From an uncultured Prevotellaceae bacterium (GTDB taxonomy: Bacteria; Bacteroidota; Bacteroidia; Bacteroidales; Bacteroidaceae), in the NCBI GenBank assembly GCA_946415645.1, contig CAMKTJ010000002.1, positions 62,001-126,000 on the forward strand: DNA of 64,000 bases. The letters run 5' to 3'. The notes below the pieces were generated by a model. That model was not told the origin of the DNA and ran no database searches. It worked only from the letters and a program-made list of their open reading frames with translations. This document shows, one piece after another, positions 26,171 through 34,357 of the stretch; within the stretch, counting starts at the first letter, position 1, and each line of letters opens with the position of its first letter. A program made the position numbers and the translations under genes.

Positions 26171-26204
26171 GCAGCTCTCGCAAAGGGAGCTGCATTCTTT
26201 TTTA
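26171..26204 (+). terminator. Terminator of tandem unit 3
   Basis: GCAGCTC…GAGCTGC perfect 7-bp stem with a short loop, followed by ATTCTTTTTTAT. Confidence 0.85.
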
Positions 26205-26234
26205 TAAAGAAATACCAAAAACTGGGTATAATAA

Positions 26235-26266
26235 TTTGTGAGTATGACTATTTTTGACTACATTTG
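26235..26266 (+). promoter_or_regulatory. Promoter of the rubrerythrin gene
   Basis: TTTG (26235-26238), 20-bp spacer, TACATTTG (26259-26266), 40 bp before the ATG. Confidence 0.65.
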
Positions 26267-26306
26267 CAAAAGTAACAAATGTTTAACCATATAATAAGAT
26301 TGAGTT

Positions 26307-26870
26307 ATGGCAAAATGGATATGTCCTGTATGCGGTTATGTTCACGAAGGTGATACCGCTCCCGAGAAGTGCCCCCAGTGCAAAGTTCCTGGAAGTAAGT
26401 TTAAAAAAGTCGAGGAGGATGCTCCTCTGCAGTTTGTAACCGAGCATGAGTTGGGCATTGCCGATGCCATTCCCGCAGGTGCTGATGGTGACTTCGTTCG
26501 CCAAGGTCTGAAGGATCACTTCATGGGCGAATGTACCGAGGTTGGTATGTACCTGGCTATGAGTCGTCAGGCCGACCGCGAAGGCTACCCAGAGATTGCG
26601 GAGGCTTTCAAACGTTATGCCTACGAAGAGGCTGATCATGCTTCACGCTTCGCAGAGATGTTAGGCGAGGTAGTATGGGATACCAAGACCAATGTAGAGA
26701 AGCGTATGATGGCCGAGGAAGGTGCTTGCAAGGGCAAGATGGAGATTGCTAAGATAGCCAAGCAGCTGAACCTGGATGCTATCCACGATTCTGTTCATGA
26801 GATGGCTAAGGATGAGGCCCGACACGGTGCCGGCTTCCAAGGCTTGTTTAATAGGTACTTTAAGAAATAA
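26307..26870 (+). CDS. Reverse rubrerythrin (NADH peroxidase-type)
   Basis: 187 residues. A rubredoxin domain comes first ('[13 protein letters not shown]', 'CPQCKVPG': two CxxC iron-binding pairs), followed by a ferritin-like four-helix domain with di-iron ligands in '[16 protein letters not shown]', '[15 protein letters not shown]' and '[12 protein letters not shown]'. This domain order is that of reverse rubrerythrins, which reduce hydrogen peroxide in the cytoplasm of anaerobes. Monocistronic with its own promoter. Confidence 0.93.
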   Translation: MAKWICPVCGYVHEGDTAPEKCPQCKVPGSKFKKVEEDAPLQFVTEHELGIADAIPAGADGDFVRQGLKDHFMGECTEVGMYLAMSRQADREGYPEIAEAFKRYAYEEADHASRFAEMLGEVVWDTKTNVEKRMMAEEGACKGKMEIAKIAKQLNLDAIHDSVHEMAKDEARHGAGFQGLFNRYFKK

Positions 26871-26872
26871 AG

Positions 26873-27000
26873 TTGAAAGTGTAGAGTTTAGAGTTTATAG
26901 TCAGTTTAACAAGTTTAGAGTGGTCAGTATTAAGTACATTCAACTCCGTCATTGGCGGAACTATTAACTGACAACTGACTATAAATTCTACACTCTCAAC
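26873..27000. repeat. Inverted word-repeat element centred on a CCGTCATTGGCGG core
   Basis: The left arm 'gttgaaagtgtagag…tttatagtcagtt' and right arm 'aactgactataaa…ctacactctcaac' are near-perfect reverse complements, about 30 bp each. They flank a centre containing 'actccgtcattggcggaactat'. A related element lies at 48551-48650 with centre 'actccgcctatggcggaactat'. Confidence 0.75.
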
Positions 27001-27010
27001 TAAAATGATG

Positions 27011-27038
27011 AATCCATCCTTGGAAACAGGGATGGATT
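27011..27038 (-). terminator. Possible terminator of the SBF transporter gene
   Basis: AATCCATCC / GGATGGATT 9-bp stem touching the stop codon of the minus-strand gene, followed on that strand by CATCATTTTA, a weak T-tract. Confidence 0.45.
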
Positions 27039-27997
27039 TACCATTTTAAATGTCCGTGCTTCTCCTTGTACCATATCTGCCAGCCATTTACCAGATTCTG
27101 CCACAGGACATAGGCTCCTGGGGAGATGGCAGCCAAGGGATTCAGGAAGGCCAGGGTAAGCCAGATGCCTACAACGGTATTCTTCTGTCCAAGAGCCTGT
27201 CCTGCACTGATACTGTCGTTCCAGAATTTTCCTACCCATTTACCTAAACTGAACTGAATAAGGCAGACCAGTAGGGGAGCGGTCAGTAAGAGCCAAAGCA
27301 CCCATCCGGTAATGCTGCTTTTCTCAATATTATGCAGGGTAATACCTGTTACAATACTCAGGTTCACACACCAGATATAAAAGCCAATGTCCTTGTGGTT
27401 GTTAAGGCGTTTTACAAAATTAGGTATAATACGACGTGAAAGCAACGCCAACAATAGCGGAGCAACCAGAACCAACGTAACATTGCGCAGTATCATAAGC
27501 ATCGAGGACAAGAAGGTGATGTCAGCACTACGTTCCACCATAGGAAAAAACAGTGGAATAATAAACATGGTTACAATATTGGCTATGATGGTAAACATGG
27601 TCAGTGAACCAATACTGCCACCAAGTTTCTCTGTTACAACCACCACAGCAGCAGCCGTAGGACAAATAAAACAGATAAACATTCCCTCCAGTACCAACTT
27701 CACATCGGCATTTTCGCTAAAGAGGCTGATCATCAGCACCATAAGGGCTGCGAATGAAGTTCGTACCAGCTGAATAACGAAATGCCAGGCACGCGGCTTC
27801 ATCTCGGAGATCTTTATCTTACAAAACGTGGCATAAAGCAGAAGGAATAGTCCTATAGGCAACCAATCAGTAAGCAGAGGTCCCATAATCCTGCTTACAG
27901 AATCCAAAGCCTGGATATGAGCAAACAACTCATAAACCAGTGCGCCAATAGCCATGGATATAAACAGAGAATTGCGTTTTATAAGTTCATAATTCAT
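27038..27997 (-). CDS. SBF/BASS-family transporter
   Basis: 319 residues with about nine or ten hydrophobic helices. 'GMFICFICPTAAAVVVVTEK' and 'GQALGQKNTVVGIWLTLAFL' with 'NPLAAISPGAYVLWQN' fit the bile acid:sodium symporter (SBF) superfamily, where the conserved crossover helices form the ion and substrate site. The true substrate of bacterial members is usually an organic anion and cannot be told here. The start (MNYELIK) lies in the word repeat 'agttcataattcataattcag', so residues 1-4 derive from repeat sequence. Confidence 0.8.
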   Translation of the reverse strand: MNYELIKRNSLFISMAIGALVYELFAHIQALDSVSRIMGPLLTDWLPIGLFLLLYATFCKIKISEMKPRAWHFVIQLVRTSFAALMVLMISLFSENADVKLVLEGMFICFICPTAAAVVVVTEKLGGSIGSLTMFTIIANIVTMFIIPLFFPMVERSADITFLSSMLMILRNVTLVLVAPLLLALLSRRIIPNFVKRLNNHKDIGFYIWCVNLSIVTGITLHNIEKSSITGWVLWLLLTAPLLVCLIQFSLGKWVGKFWNDSISAGQALGQKNTVVGIWLTLAFLNPLAAISPGAYVLWQNLVNGWQIWYKEKHGHLKW

Positions 27998-28065
27998 AAT
28001 TCAGTTGACGAGTTGACGAGTTGTTGGTTAGAGGTTAGCGGTTAGTGGTTAGCGTAATAAATAAT
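27985..28065. repeat. Word-repeat block upstream of the SBF gene
   Basis: 'ttcataattcataattcag' runs into 'ttgacgagttgacgagttg' and then 'gttagaggttagcggttagtggttagcg'. The same three words recur near 30522-30560 and 39132-39215. Confidence 0.75.
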
Positions 28066-28097
28066 CTATTAAGCAACTAAGCTAACCAAAGTAATAG

Positions 28098-28571
28098 ACG
28101 TTATGTTTAGTAACTTGCATTTCTTTATCATTTTTACAAAAACCATAAAAACCCCTCTTCCGATGTCTTTGCTCTTCGAGCATCAGTGCCGATGTCGCAG
28201 CTCTGTGTCTGAGCAAGCTCCCACACATGCTCTGACATCAGCACACGTTGCTTCACAACTTAAGACATCTCCAGAGGAAAAACACCGTTCCGTTTCACTC
28301 CACTGAAAAACATTTTCCATTTTAATTATATTTACTAACAGCTAAAGTCTAGAGTCTAATATCTCAAACGACGGTTTTTTAGCGCGAAGCGCGGGGTTTT
28401 TCCACTCATGAAGGCTGAGTTTTGGAACAAAACCGTAGTGGTCTGTTGCCATGTGCGAGAGCTTGCTCTCAGGCACAATGGTAACGGGGCAATACAACAG
28501 GGCATCGCCCTCAGCCATCATGAGTGGGGTTTTTGGGGTTTTTGTTCAAAACCATTAAACGACACTCGAGT
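28098..28571. other. Gene-free region rich in inverted repeats
   Basis: I see no convincing gene. Visible structure: an 18-bp inverted repeat with one mismatch (CCACTCATGAAGGCTGAG 28402-28419 with CTCAGCCATCATGAGTGG 28510-28527). Between the arms lies a nested hairpin built around GAGAGC-TT-GCTCTC near 28457-28470 with outer TTGCCAT/ATGGTAA pairing. A second stem-loop near 28190-28250 uses GATGTC…GACATC with inner GTGT/ACAC. GCGCGAAGCGC lies near 28382-28392. It could encode a structured RNA or be a decayed mobile element. Confidence 0.5.
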
Positions 28572-29468
28572 TCATAATGTACAACTTACAATTGCTGCAG
28601 CAAGCATTAGCGCAAGGAGGAACATATTCATGCTGGTGAGGCCAAGAATCTTGTTCAGCGCTTTGCCGCTACGGATTCTATTCATCTGTTCCCATGCGTA
28701 AATATGCATAGCAAGGTAAACATACGCCGCAATCTGGAAATATAGGATATTACCGCCTATAAGATATCCTAACAGAATACTCAATACGGCAACAATCGGT
28801 CCAATAAGCAGATATAGGTATCGTCCAAACCTTTCGCCACCCAGTACAATAATGGTACGTTTGCCGGAAATACGATCCTGCTCTCGGTCGCGGTAATTAT
28901 TGATAACCAACAACGCATCTATGCTGATGCCTGATATAAATCCTAAAAGTATGGCTGGCGTAGTAATCTGATGCGCCTGTATATAATAGGTACCGCACAC
29001 GGGAACCAAGCCAAAGAATACCAGCACCAGTACATCACCTAATCCCAGATATGAGAGACCATAGGTGTACAGGAATGCAAAAATTATGCACGCTACCCCT
29101 GTCAGCAGCAGTTCTAAACCTTGGTACGGGAGATCTTTCCAACACAGTAATAATGCAGCCAAGCCTGCCATGGATGCTAAACATAATACCACTGCAATAC
29201 CTCTGCGCATAGCTTTAGGTGTTATCCAACCCTGAGCACAGGCACGTTCAGGCCCAAGGCGGTCCTCACGATCTGTTCCTTTCTGAAAGTCGTACAGGTC
29301 GTTAATCATATTGGCAGCAATCTGCATAAAGCCTGCAAAGAGTGCGCAGCAGAGCACTAACGACCACTTCATAGCCCCATCATGAAATGCCAAGGCACTA
29401 CCCAAGATAACAGGAATCATAGCCCCCGTTAGTGTCTTGGGACGAGCGGCCAAAATCCACTTTTTCAT
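28572..29468 (-). CDS. menA: 1,4-dihydroxy-2-naphthoate polyprenyltransferase (MenA)
   Basis: 298 residues, UbiA-type membrane prenyltransferase with eight or nine helices. Both Asp-rich motifs are present: 'NDLYDFQKGTDREDR' (about 56-70) and 'NNYRDREQDRISGKRT' (near 188-203). The 'AARPKTLTGAMIPVILGSAL' start is typical of MenA. It attaches the polyprenyl chain in menaquinone synthesis at the inner membrane. It overlaps the upstream threonine aldolase gene by 4 bp, so the two are co-transcribed. Confidence 0.92.
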   Translation of the reverse strand: MKKWILAARPKTLTGAMIPVILGSALAFHDGAMKWSLVLCCALFAGFMQIAANMINDLYDFQKGTDREDRLGPERACAQGWITPKAMRRGIAVVLCLASMAGLAALLLCWKDLPYQGLELLLTGVACIIFAFLYTYGLSYLGLGDVLVLVFFGLVPVCGTYYIQAHQITTPAILLGFISGISIDALLVINNYRDREQDRISGKRTIIVLGGERFGRYLYLLIGPIVAVLSILLGYLIGGNILYFQIAAYVYLAMHIYAWEQMNRIRSGKALNKILGLTSMNMFLLALMLAAAIVSCTL

Positions 29469-30505
29469 ATTCTTTTTATATCCTCTATTAACTTATCCAC
29501 ATTCTCTTTCTTTGTTGCCCAGCTGGTGCAGAAACGGACAGTTGTGTGATCGGCATCTGTATGTTCCCAGACAGTGATTACGTACTTCTCTTCCAGTTTC
29601 TTAAGGTGATCGTTGGGTAAGATAAAGAACTGCTGGTTGGTGGGACTGGGAACAGCCATCTTATAGCCTTTCTGCATGAGAGCTTGCTGGATACGCTCAG
29701 CCTGTTCATTGGCATGACGGGCCAGTGATAGGTAGAGGTCGTTCTGCATCAGTTCCTCATACTGTATGCCTAAGAGTCGTCCCTTTGCCAGCATACCCCC
29801 ACCCTGCTTTATGAAGTATCTGAAATCTTTCTTCAGTGCTGGGTTTGTGATGACAACAGCTTCGCCGAAAAGAGCCCCCTGCTTGGTACCGCCAAGGTAG
29901 AATACATCTGCCATCTTAGCCAGTTCAGGCATTGTTATATCACTCTCCTTGCTTGCCAGCCCATATCCCAGACGTGCCCCGTCCACAAAGAGTGGAATCT
30001 GGTACTGCCGGCATACATTATGTATATCCATAAGCTCCTGCTTACTGTATAGTGTTCCGTATTCTGTGGGATAGCTGATGTACACCATACCAGGCTGCAC
30101 AGCATGTTCAGGTCCATCCTCATGGTAATGGCACATCAGGCACTGCTCTATCTGTTTGGCGTGTATCTTTCCGTTTGTTGCTGGCAGTGTCAGCACCTTA
30201 TGTCCGCTGTGTTCTATGGCACCCGTCTCATGAACGGCAATATGTCCGGTGGTAGCAGCTATAGCGCCCTGATAAGGTCTGAGTATGCTGCTGATGACAG
30301 TCGCGTTGGCCTGCGTACCGCCTACCAGGAAGTGTACGTCGGCATCAGGTGCTTCACAAGCCTTACGAATCAGCTCTCGGGCATGCTCGCAATGCGGATC
30401 CTCACCGTATCCTATGTTCTGTTCCAAATTCGTCTCTACCAGACGCTGCATAATCTGAGGGGCACAACCCTCATTATAGTCACACTGAAATTGAATCTTT
30501 TCCAT
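29465..30505 (-). CDS. ltaE: Low-specificity L-threonine aldolase
   Basis: 346 residues, PLP-dependent fold-type I beta-eliminating lyase family. Key stretches: 'NIGYGEDPHCEHARELI', 'VHFLVGGTQANATVIS', 'TGHIAVHETGAIEHSGHKV', 'IPLFVDGARLGYGLAS' (PLP-binding Asp) and 'VFYLGGTKQGALFGEAVV' with the Schiff-base lysine. It cleaves threonine or allo-threonine to glycine and acetaldehyde. First gene of a two-gene operon with menA. Word repeats fill the upstream gap. Confidence 0.9.
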   Translation of the reverse strand: MEKIQFQCDYNEGCAPQIMQRLVETNLEQNIGYGEDPHCEHARELIRKACEAPDADVHFLVGGTQANATVISSILRPYQGAIAATTGHIAVHETGAIEHSGHKVLTLPATNGKIHAKQIEQCLMCHYHEDGPEHAVQPGMVYISYPTEYGTLYSKQELMDIHNVCRQYQIPLFVDGARLGYGLASKESDITMPELAKMADVFYLGGTKQGALFGEAVVITNPALKKDFRYFIKQGGGMLAKGRLLGIQYEELMQNDLYLSLARHANEQAERIQQALMQKGYKMAVPSPTNQQFFILPNDHLKKLEEKYVITVWEHTDADHTTVRFCTSWATKKENVDKLIEDIKRI

Positions 30506-30521
30506 TATTTGTTTTTTTTAG

Positions 30522-30612
30522 TTGACGAGTAAACAAGTTGACAAGTTGACGAGTTGGTTGCTATACTCTAACTCTTAAACTGACTCTAAACTCTACACTT
30601 TCAACTCTCAAC
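30522..30612. repeat. Word-repeat block between ltaE and the LolA-like gene
   Basis: 'gttgacgagtaaacaagttgacaagttgacgagttgg' followed by 'ctctaactcttaaactgactctaaactctacactttcaactctcaac'. The second half matches one arm of the element at 26873-27000 and 48551-48650. Confidence 0.75.
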
Positions 30613-30616
30613 TTTC

Positions 30617-31237
30617 CTATTTCCTATGATCAATAAACTTGTAATCTTTATACTGATTCTTGGGGAAGACGAACACACTGTCATCTATACCGCCGCTGCG
30701 GAAGTTTGTTACCTGAACCGTTGTAGTGATGAATGCCAGCTTGATAGACAGACTTACGGGGTGAAGATTGTCTTTCCGGATGAGAGCCGTAACGTAACGT
30801 ATGCCAAAGAACTTAGAGTTCTTCACCTTGGCTGTCAGTTCATAGTAGTCTCCCTTGTCCTTATAGCTGTAGGCAAAGTTGTTCACATCATATTTGAACA
30901 TTGACAGGTATTTATCCTTCTTATCGTCGTCGAAGTCGTGGATATCCACCTTCTTCTCCCTCCTATCTACCATATAGGCCACCTTGCCATCCTCCCAGGC
31001 AGCAAAACGTTTCTCGTTGTATGTTATCTTTTTATCCTTATAGACTGCATCTCCCTGCGTCTTGTACAGACCCACAATGTTTACAGAATAGGTAAATGAT
31101 GAGCCTTCGGGACCGAAGACCATATCGAAGACCTTGTCAAACAGTTCCCTTGCATCCGTCTGCGCAGGTTCGTTTGTCGCTGCCAGGGTTCTTCCCGACA
31201 GGCAGAACAATAACGTTATTATATATATAAGTCTCAT
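30617..31237 (-). CDS. LolA-like periplasmic protein
   Basis: 206 residues with signal peptide (1-19, …SGRTLA). The body ('FTYSVNIVGLYKTQGD', 'KRFAAWEDGKVAYMVDRRE', 'LHPVSLSIKLAFITTTVQV', 'FVFPKNQYKDYKFID') follows the open beta-barrel pattern of LolA-like lipoprotein carriers. It starts 4 bp inside the end of the upstream flavoprotein gene, making a three-gene operon. Whether it carries lipoproteins or another lipid is not shown. Confidence 0.72.
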   Translation of the reverse strand: MRLIYIITLLFCLSGRTLAATNEPAQTDARELFDKVFDMVFGPEGSSFTYSVNIVGLYKTQGDAVYKDKKITYNEKRFAAWEDGKVAYMVDRREKKVDIHDFDDDKKDKYLSMFKYDVNNFAYSYKDKGDYYELTAKVKNSKFFGIRYVTALIRKDNLHPVSLSIKLAFITTTVQVTNFRSGGIDDSVFVFPKNQYKDYKFIDHRK

Positions 31238-32445
31238 GGTTCCTGATTATTAGCTTGTTGTGATGTGGATATATGCTTGGCAACTACGTACCCCATGCTC
31301 CATGCCGCCTGCAGGTTGAAGCCGCCTGTTACGGCATCCACGTCCAGCACCTCGCCGGCGAAGTACAGGGTCGGGTGTTGCTTGCTTTGCAATGTATTAA
31401 TGTTGACGGCCTTCAGCGATACGCCCCCGCAGGTCACGAACTCCTCCTTGAAGGGGCACTTGCCTGTAATCTGATAAGTATCGGCCGTCAGCACGGTCAG
31501 CATCTTGTTCAGATGCTTGGTATTGAGGGCTCCCCAGCGTTGCGTCAGGGGTATACCCATGCGGGTGAGCAGAACACTCCAATGTTTGCTGGTGAACTGC
31601 TGAGGATAGGCACTGGTAATGAGTTTCTGGGCATGCTGTATCATCATGTCCTGCAACATATCCCTGACCTCCTGCTCTGTCATATTCCCCATCCAGTTGA
31701 TGCACAGCGGACTCTTATAGTCATGTTCTGCCAGATAACGGGCGGCGTATGACGACAGGCGCAGTGTTGCAGGTCCGCTCATGCCCCAGTGGGTAAGTAG
31801 CAGCGCTCCCCTACTCCTGAACTTAGTGCCGGGAATGAAAGCCTGCGCATCCTCTACCACCGTACCCATCAGCAGCTGGTGCCAATCGCCTTCTACGTTA
31901 AAGGTGAAGAGCGACGGAACAGGCTGTTCTATAGGAATATCCAACCCGTCCAACATACCGAAACCGGCAGGTGTAGCATGTCCGCCAGTGGTCACTACTA
32001 CCCTATCCCATTTGTTTAAGTCAATATGCGTAACTTTCTCGTTTATATGTAGTTGAATACCTAATCCTTTTATATTATATAGCAATGCGTTGACTATCTG
32101 CATAGCATCCTGTGACTCTGGGAAAATGCACTCATCTTCCTGAGCTACCAGACGGACTCCTTCCTTCTCGAACCATGCGCAAGTATCCTGGGGACTGAGA
32201 ACAGAAAGGGCTCTGCGCATCAGTTTCTCGCCACGCGGATAGACCTCTTGCAGGTTCTTCACCTTACGGAAGGTATTGGTCAGGTTACAGCGTCCGCCTC
32301 CCGTTACAGCAACTTTAGCCAATGCCTTACCCTTGCTCTCAAAGATGTGGATATCGGCATCGGGCATCATCCGCTTCAGGTTTATGGCGCAGAAACATCC
32401 TGCCGCCCCAGCCCCTATAATAGCTATAGACAATCTATCTCCCAT
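31234..32445 (-). CDS. HI0933/YhiN-family flavoprotein
   Basis: 403 residues. The FAD-binding Rossmann start 'IAIIGAGAAGCFCAINLKRM', the conserved 'KVAVTGGGRCNLTN' and the C-terminal 'LYFAGEVLDVDAVTGGFNLQ' with 'AAWSMGYVVAKH' define the HI0933-like (YhiN) aminoacetone-oxidase-like family. The physiological reaction is not settled for the family. It abuts the thioesterase gene upstream and overlaps the LolA-like gene downstream. Confidence 0.88.
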   Translation of the reverse strand: MGDRLSIAIIGAGAAGCFCAINLKRMMPDADIHIFESKGKALAKVAVTGGGRCNLTNTFRKVKNLQEVYPRGEKLMRRALSVLSPQDTCAWFEKEGVRLVAQEDECIFPESQDAMQIVNALLYNIKGLGIQLHINEKVTHIDLNKWDRVVVTTGGHATPAGFGMLDGLDIPIEQPVPSLFTFNVEGDWHQLLMGTVVEDAQAFIPGTKFRSRGALLLTHWGMSGPATLRLSSYAARYLAEHDYKSPLCINWMGNMTEQEVRDMLQDMMIQHAQKLITSAYPQQFTSKHWSVLLTRMGIPLTQRWGALNTKHLNKMLTVLTADTYQITGKCPFKEEFVTCGGVSLKAVNINTLQSKQHPTLYFAGEVLDVDAVTGGFNLQAAWSMGYVVAKHISTSQQANNQEP

Positions 32446-32850
32446 TTACACTTCTGGCACAGGGATTGGTTTACGGTATCCCATTCCGGTGACGTGGCAG
32501 ATAACTTTTCCCTCCTGGTTGGTTACGCGGACCTCTACTGAAGGGATTTTGTGATGATCTGCTATCATGACGGCCTCAGCCCTCAGCAAATCACCTTCCT
32601 TGGCACTGGACACGTATATGATGCTATTGCTGATGCCAAATGTCAGCTGACCCTGACTATTCATCAGGGCTGCTATTGCCAGGTCGGCCAACGTAAACAA
32701 CGCCCCACCCTGACATACATTTCCACCATTCAGATGATCTGCCGTAACCTTCATCTCAGCAACGGCATGTTGCGCATCAACCTCTGTTATCTTACAGCCT
32801 GCATTTGCTGCAAACCTATCTGTCCTATTCAATAACTCTTGTATATTCAT
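32446..32850 (-). CDS. Hotdog-fold thioesterase (PaaI-like)
   Basis: 134 residues. 'MKVTADHLNGGNVCQGGALF' followed by 'TLADLAIAALMNSQG' is the PaaI/4HBT hotdog signature with the Gly-rich active-site turn and downstream Asp. It likely hydrolyses an acyl- or aryl-CoA. First gene of a three-gene operon. A minus-strand TATCTTTG (32892-32885) is a plausible -7 element, though its -33 partner is poor. Confidence 0.85.
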   Translation of the reverse strand: MNIQELLNRTDRFAANAGCKITEVDAQHAVAEMKVTADHLNGGNVCQGGALFTLADLAIAALMNSQGQLTFGISNSIIYVSSAKEGDLLRAEAVMIADHHKIPSVEVRVTNQEGKVICHVTGMGYRKPIPVPEV

Positions 32851-32919
32851 GGCTACATCACCACTATATAATGCTTATAATTTGCAAAGATACCACTTTT
32901 CCCTAATAGTATGTATGTA

Positions 32920-33275
32920 ATTAACAGAAATGTTACAAAAAAAAAACAAGCACCCAAATGGGCCGTGACCTTAATGAGACGTGGTCACACTTTCTCTTGC
33001 AGTAAATAAAAAGAGCTGGAAAAGCCTACATCCATAAGGATATTCTAACAATTCTTAAATGGCGATTTTTATAGCGAAAGATGTGGAGATTATATCTAGG
33101 AATACTCTTGTTAATCTATTAATATTATTAATTGATTTGTATTAGAATATTTATTCTCTTCATGATTTTGTGTGATTTATTTTTCATTTACGCAAATTTT
33201 CCCGAAATTTGTATGGATGAATAAGACTTTTATGTTAAGAACAAATCTATCGACAGGACACATGAATAATAAAAG
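32920..33275. other. Gene-free AT-rich gap
   Basis: No gene seen. It contains a short inverted repeat GTGACC…GGTCAC (32965-32970 with 32983-32988) and otherwise AT-rich sequence before the AT-rich orphan gene. Confidence 0.4.
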
Positions 33276-33923
33276 ATGAGAACGAAAAAAGAACTAAAAA
33301 TACAAATATGTGAAGCTTTTAATGAACGACTTTCTGCTGAAGGTTTTAAGTTCAGGAAGTGGGACACCACATGTCATAGAAAGGAGGATGCAGATATCAC
33401 TTACTTGATAACTTTATATTTTTACAGTTCTCTTGATTACTATGGATTGGATATAATTTGTACAATTAATTTTAATTGTCTTGTTTCATTAGAGAAAGAA
33501 TTATGTAATGAAACAAAACTGAGAGGGGGAGTAACAGGAAGGACTTTAAAGATGATGGTTCCTTATCAAAAAACAGAATTGGGGAAAAATAAATTTTATA
33601 CCAGTGACAGCGAAGAGGAATTTAATCGTAAGGTTGATCTTATTGTAGAAGGCATTCATAAATATGGTATTCCGTATTTAAATATGATGTCTGAGAAGGA
33701 ATGCACTTTGCAGCAGATGGAGAAGGAAGGCTTATACACTTATCCGCAGCTTTTGCCTTTAGCATATTTGTTATGGTGTAAAGACAAGAAAAGATGTTTG
33801 GATGCGGCCAAAGATGTTCTGAATTTCTATGCGCAATATGGTACAGACACAAATGAGCAATATAAAGAATATTACTCATTTTATGAACGTCTAAAACAAT
33901 TTGCTGAAGAATACCAAGAATAA
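33276..33923 (+). CDS. AT-rich protein of unknown function
   Basis: 215 residues, no signal peptide or membrane helix. 'QICEAFNERLSAEGFKFRKW', 'YLITLYFYSSLDYYGLDIIC' and 'EEFNRKVDLIVEGIHKYGIP' loosely recall DUF4304-type proteins, but I am not sure of the family. The gene is clearly more AT-rich than its neighbours, with AT-rich codon choices, and is flanked by AT-rich DNA. This suggests recent acquisition. It is followed by a strong terminator at 33970-34006. Confidence 0.65.
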   Translation: MRTKKELKIQICEAFNERLSAEGFKFRKWDTTCHRKEDADITYLITLYFYSSLDYYGLDIICTINFNCLVSLEKELCNETKLRGGVTGRTLKMMVPYQKTELGKNKFYTSDSEEEFNRKVDLIVEGIHKYGIPYLNMMSEKECTLQQMEKEGLYTYPQLLPLAYLLWCKDKKRCLDAAKDVLNFYAQYGTDTNEQYKEYYSFYERLKQFAEEYQE

Positions 33924-33969
33924 TCCTTCTCGTATTGTAAAGTAACCTCACATTCTTGATATGAAAAGT

Positions 33970-34006
33970 GGCTGGCCGAAGAAATATCGGTCAGCCTTAT
34001 TCTTTT
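33970..34006 (+). terminator. Terminator after the AT-rich orphan
   Basis: GGCTGGCCGA…TCGGTCAGCC 10-bp stem with one G-T pair, then TTATTCTTTT. Confidence 0.85.
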
Positions 34007-34160
34007 AGAGAAACGGCATATTACTTGCATCATGAAGACCTGTGGATGTTTGGCCTGCTGAATGCCAAGGTTGCGGTTAAGTGAGAGAGAAGCAAAGAAA
34101 TAGTATATTTCTCAAAGGATTAAAGATTAAAGATTAGTGCACTACAGATAAAAAAAGAAA

Positions 34161-34208
34161 AATCCAGGGAAAAACTTTTTTTTATTCCCTGGATATTTTT
34201 TATTTTTG
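34161..34208 (+). promoter_or_regulatory. Hairpin and -7 element upstream of the HU-like gene
   Basis: TCCAGGGAA…TTCCCTGGA hairpin (34163-34193) runs straight into 'tattttttaTTTTTG'. TATTTTTG at 34201-34208 is a -7 match; a TTTG at -33 is lacking. The predicted start near 34215 places the 21-bp array downstream inside the transcript. Confidence 0.45.
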
Positions 34209-34222
34209 CACCGAGAAAGTTT

Positions 34223-34304
34223 CGTTCAAAGACTCTGAACGCACGTTCAAGGACTCTGAACGACCGTTCAAAGGCTTTGAATGCAAATTCAAGGACTCTG
34301 AACG
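34223..34304. repeat. Four-copy 21-bp palindromic array in the HU-like leader
   Basis: Four copies of a 19-bp unit (CGTTCAAAGACTCTGAACG type) at 34223-34241, 34244-34262, 34265-34283 and 34286-34304, each separated by 2 bp, giving an exact 21-bp period (two helical turns). Each unit is itself an inverted repeat (CGTTCA…TGAACG; the last two copies are imperfect at one end). The array lies 54 bp before the ATG of an HU-like DNA-binding protein. Confidence 0.9.
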
Positions 34305-34357
34305 GAATTTTCATAGAGGAGAAAGATAAATTATTTAAAGCAAAAAAACAAATAATT

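Noticed and set aside
26873-27000. Considered as a transposon-derived MITE
   Set aside because: No target-site duplication or transposase-like ends were visible; it is better described as a symmetric word-repeat element.
28103-28701. Small plus-strand frames in the structured region upstream of menA
   Set aside because: No ribosome-binding or promoter signal and no family features; the inverted repeats explain the sequence better.
34008-34081. Short frame reading 'YYLHHEDLWMFGLLNAKVAV' with good codon usage
   Set aside because: It could be the tail of a lost gene, but about 24 codons without a recognisable family is too little to annotate.
34223-34304. Considered as a small CRISPR array
   Set aside because: Copies are separated by only 2 bp, so there are no spacers, and no cas genes are present.
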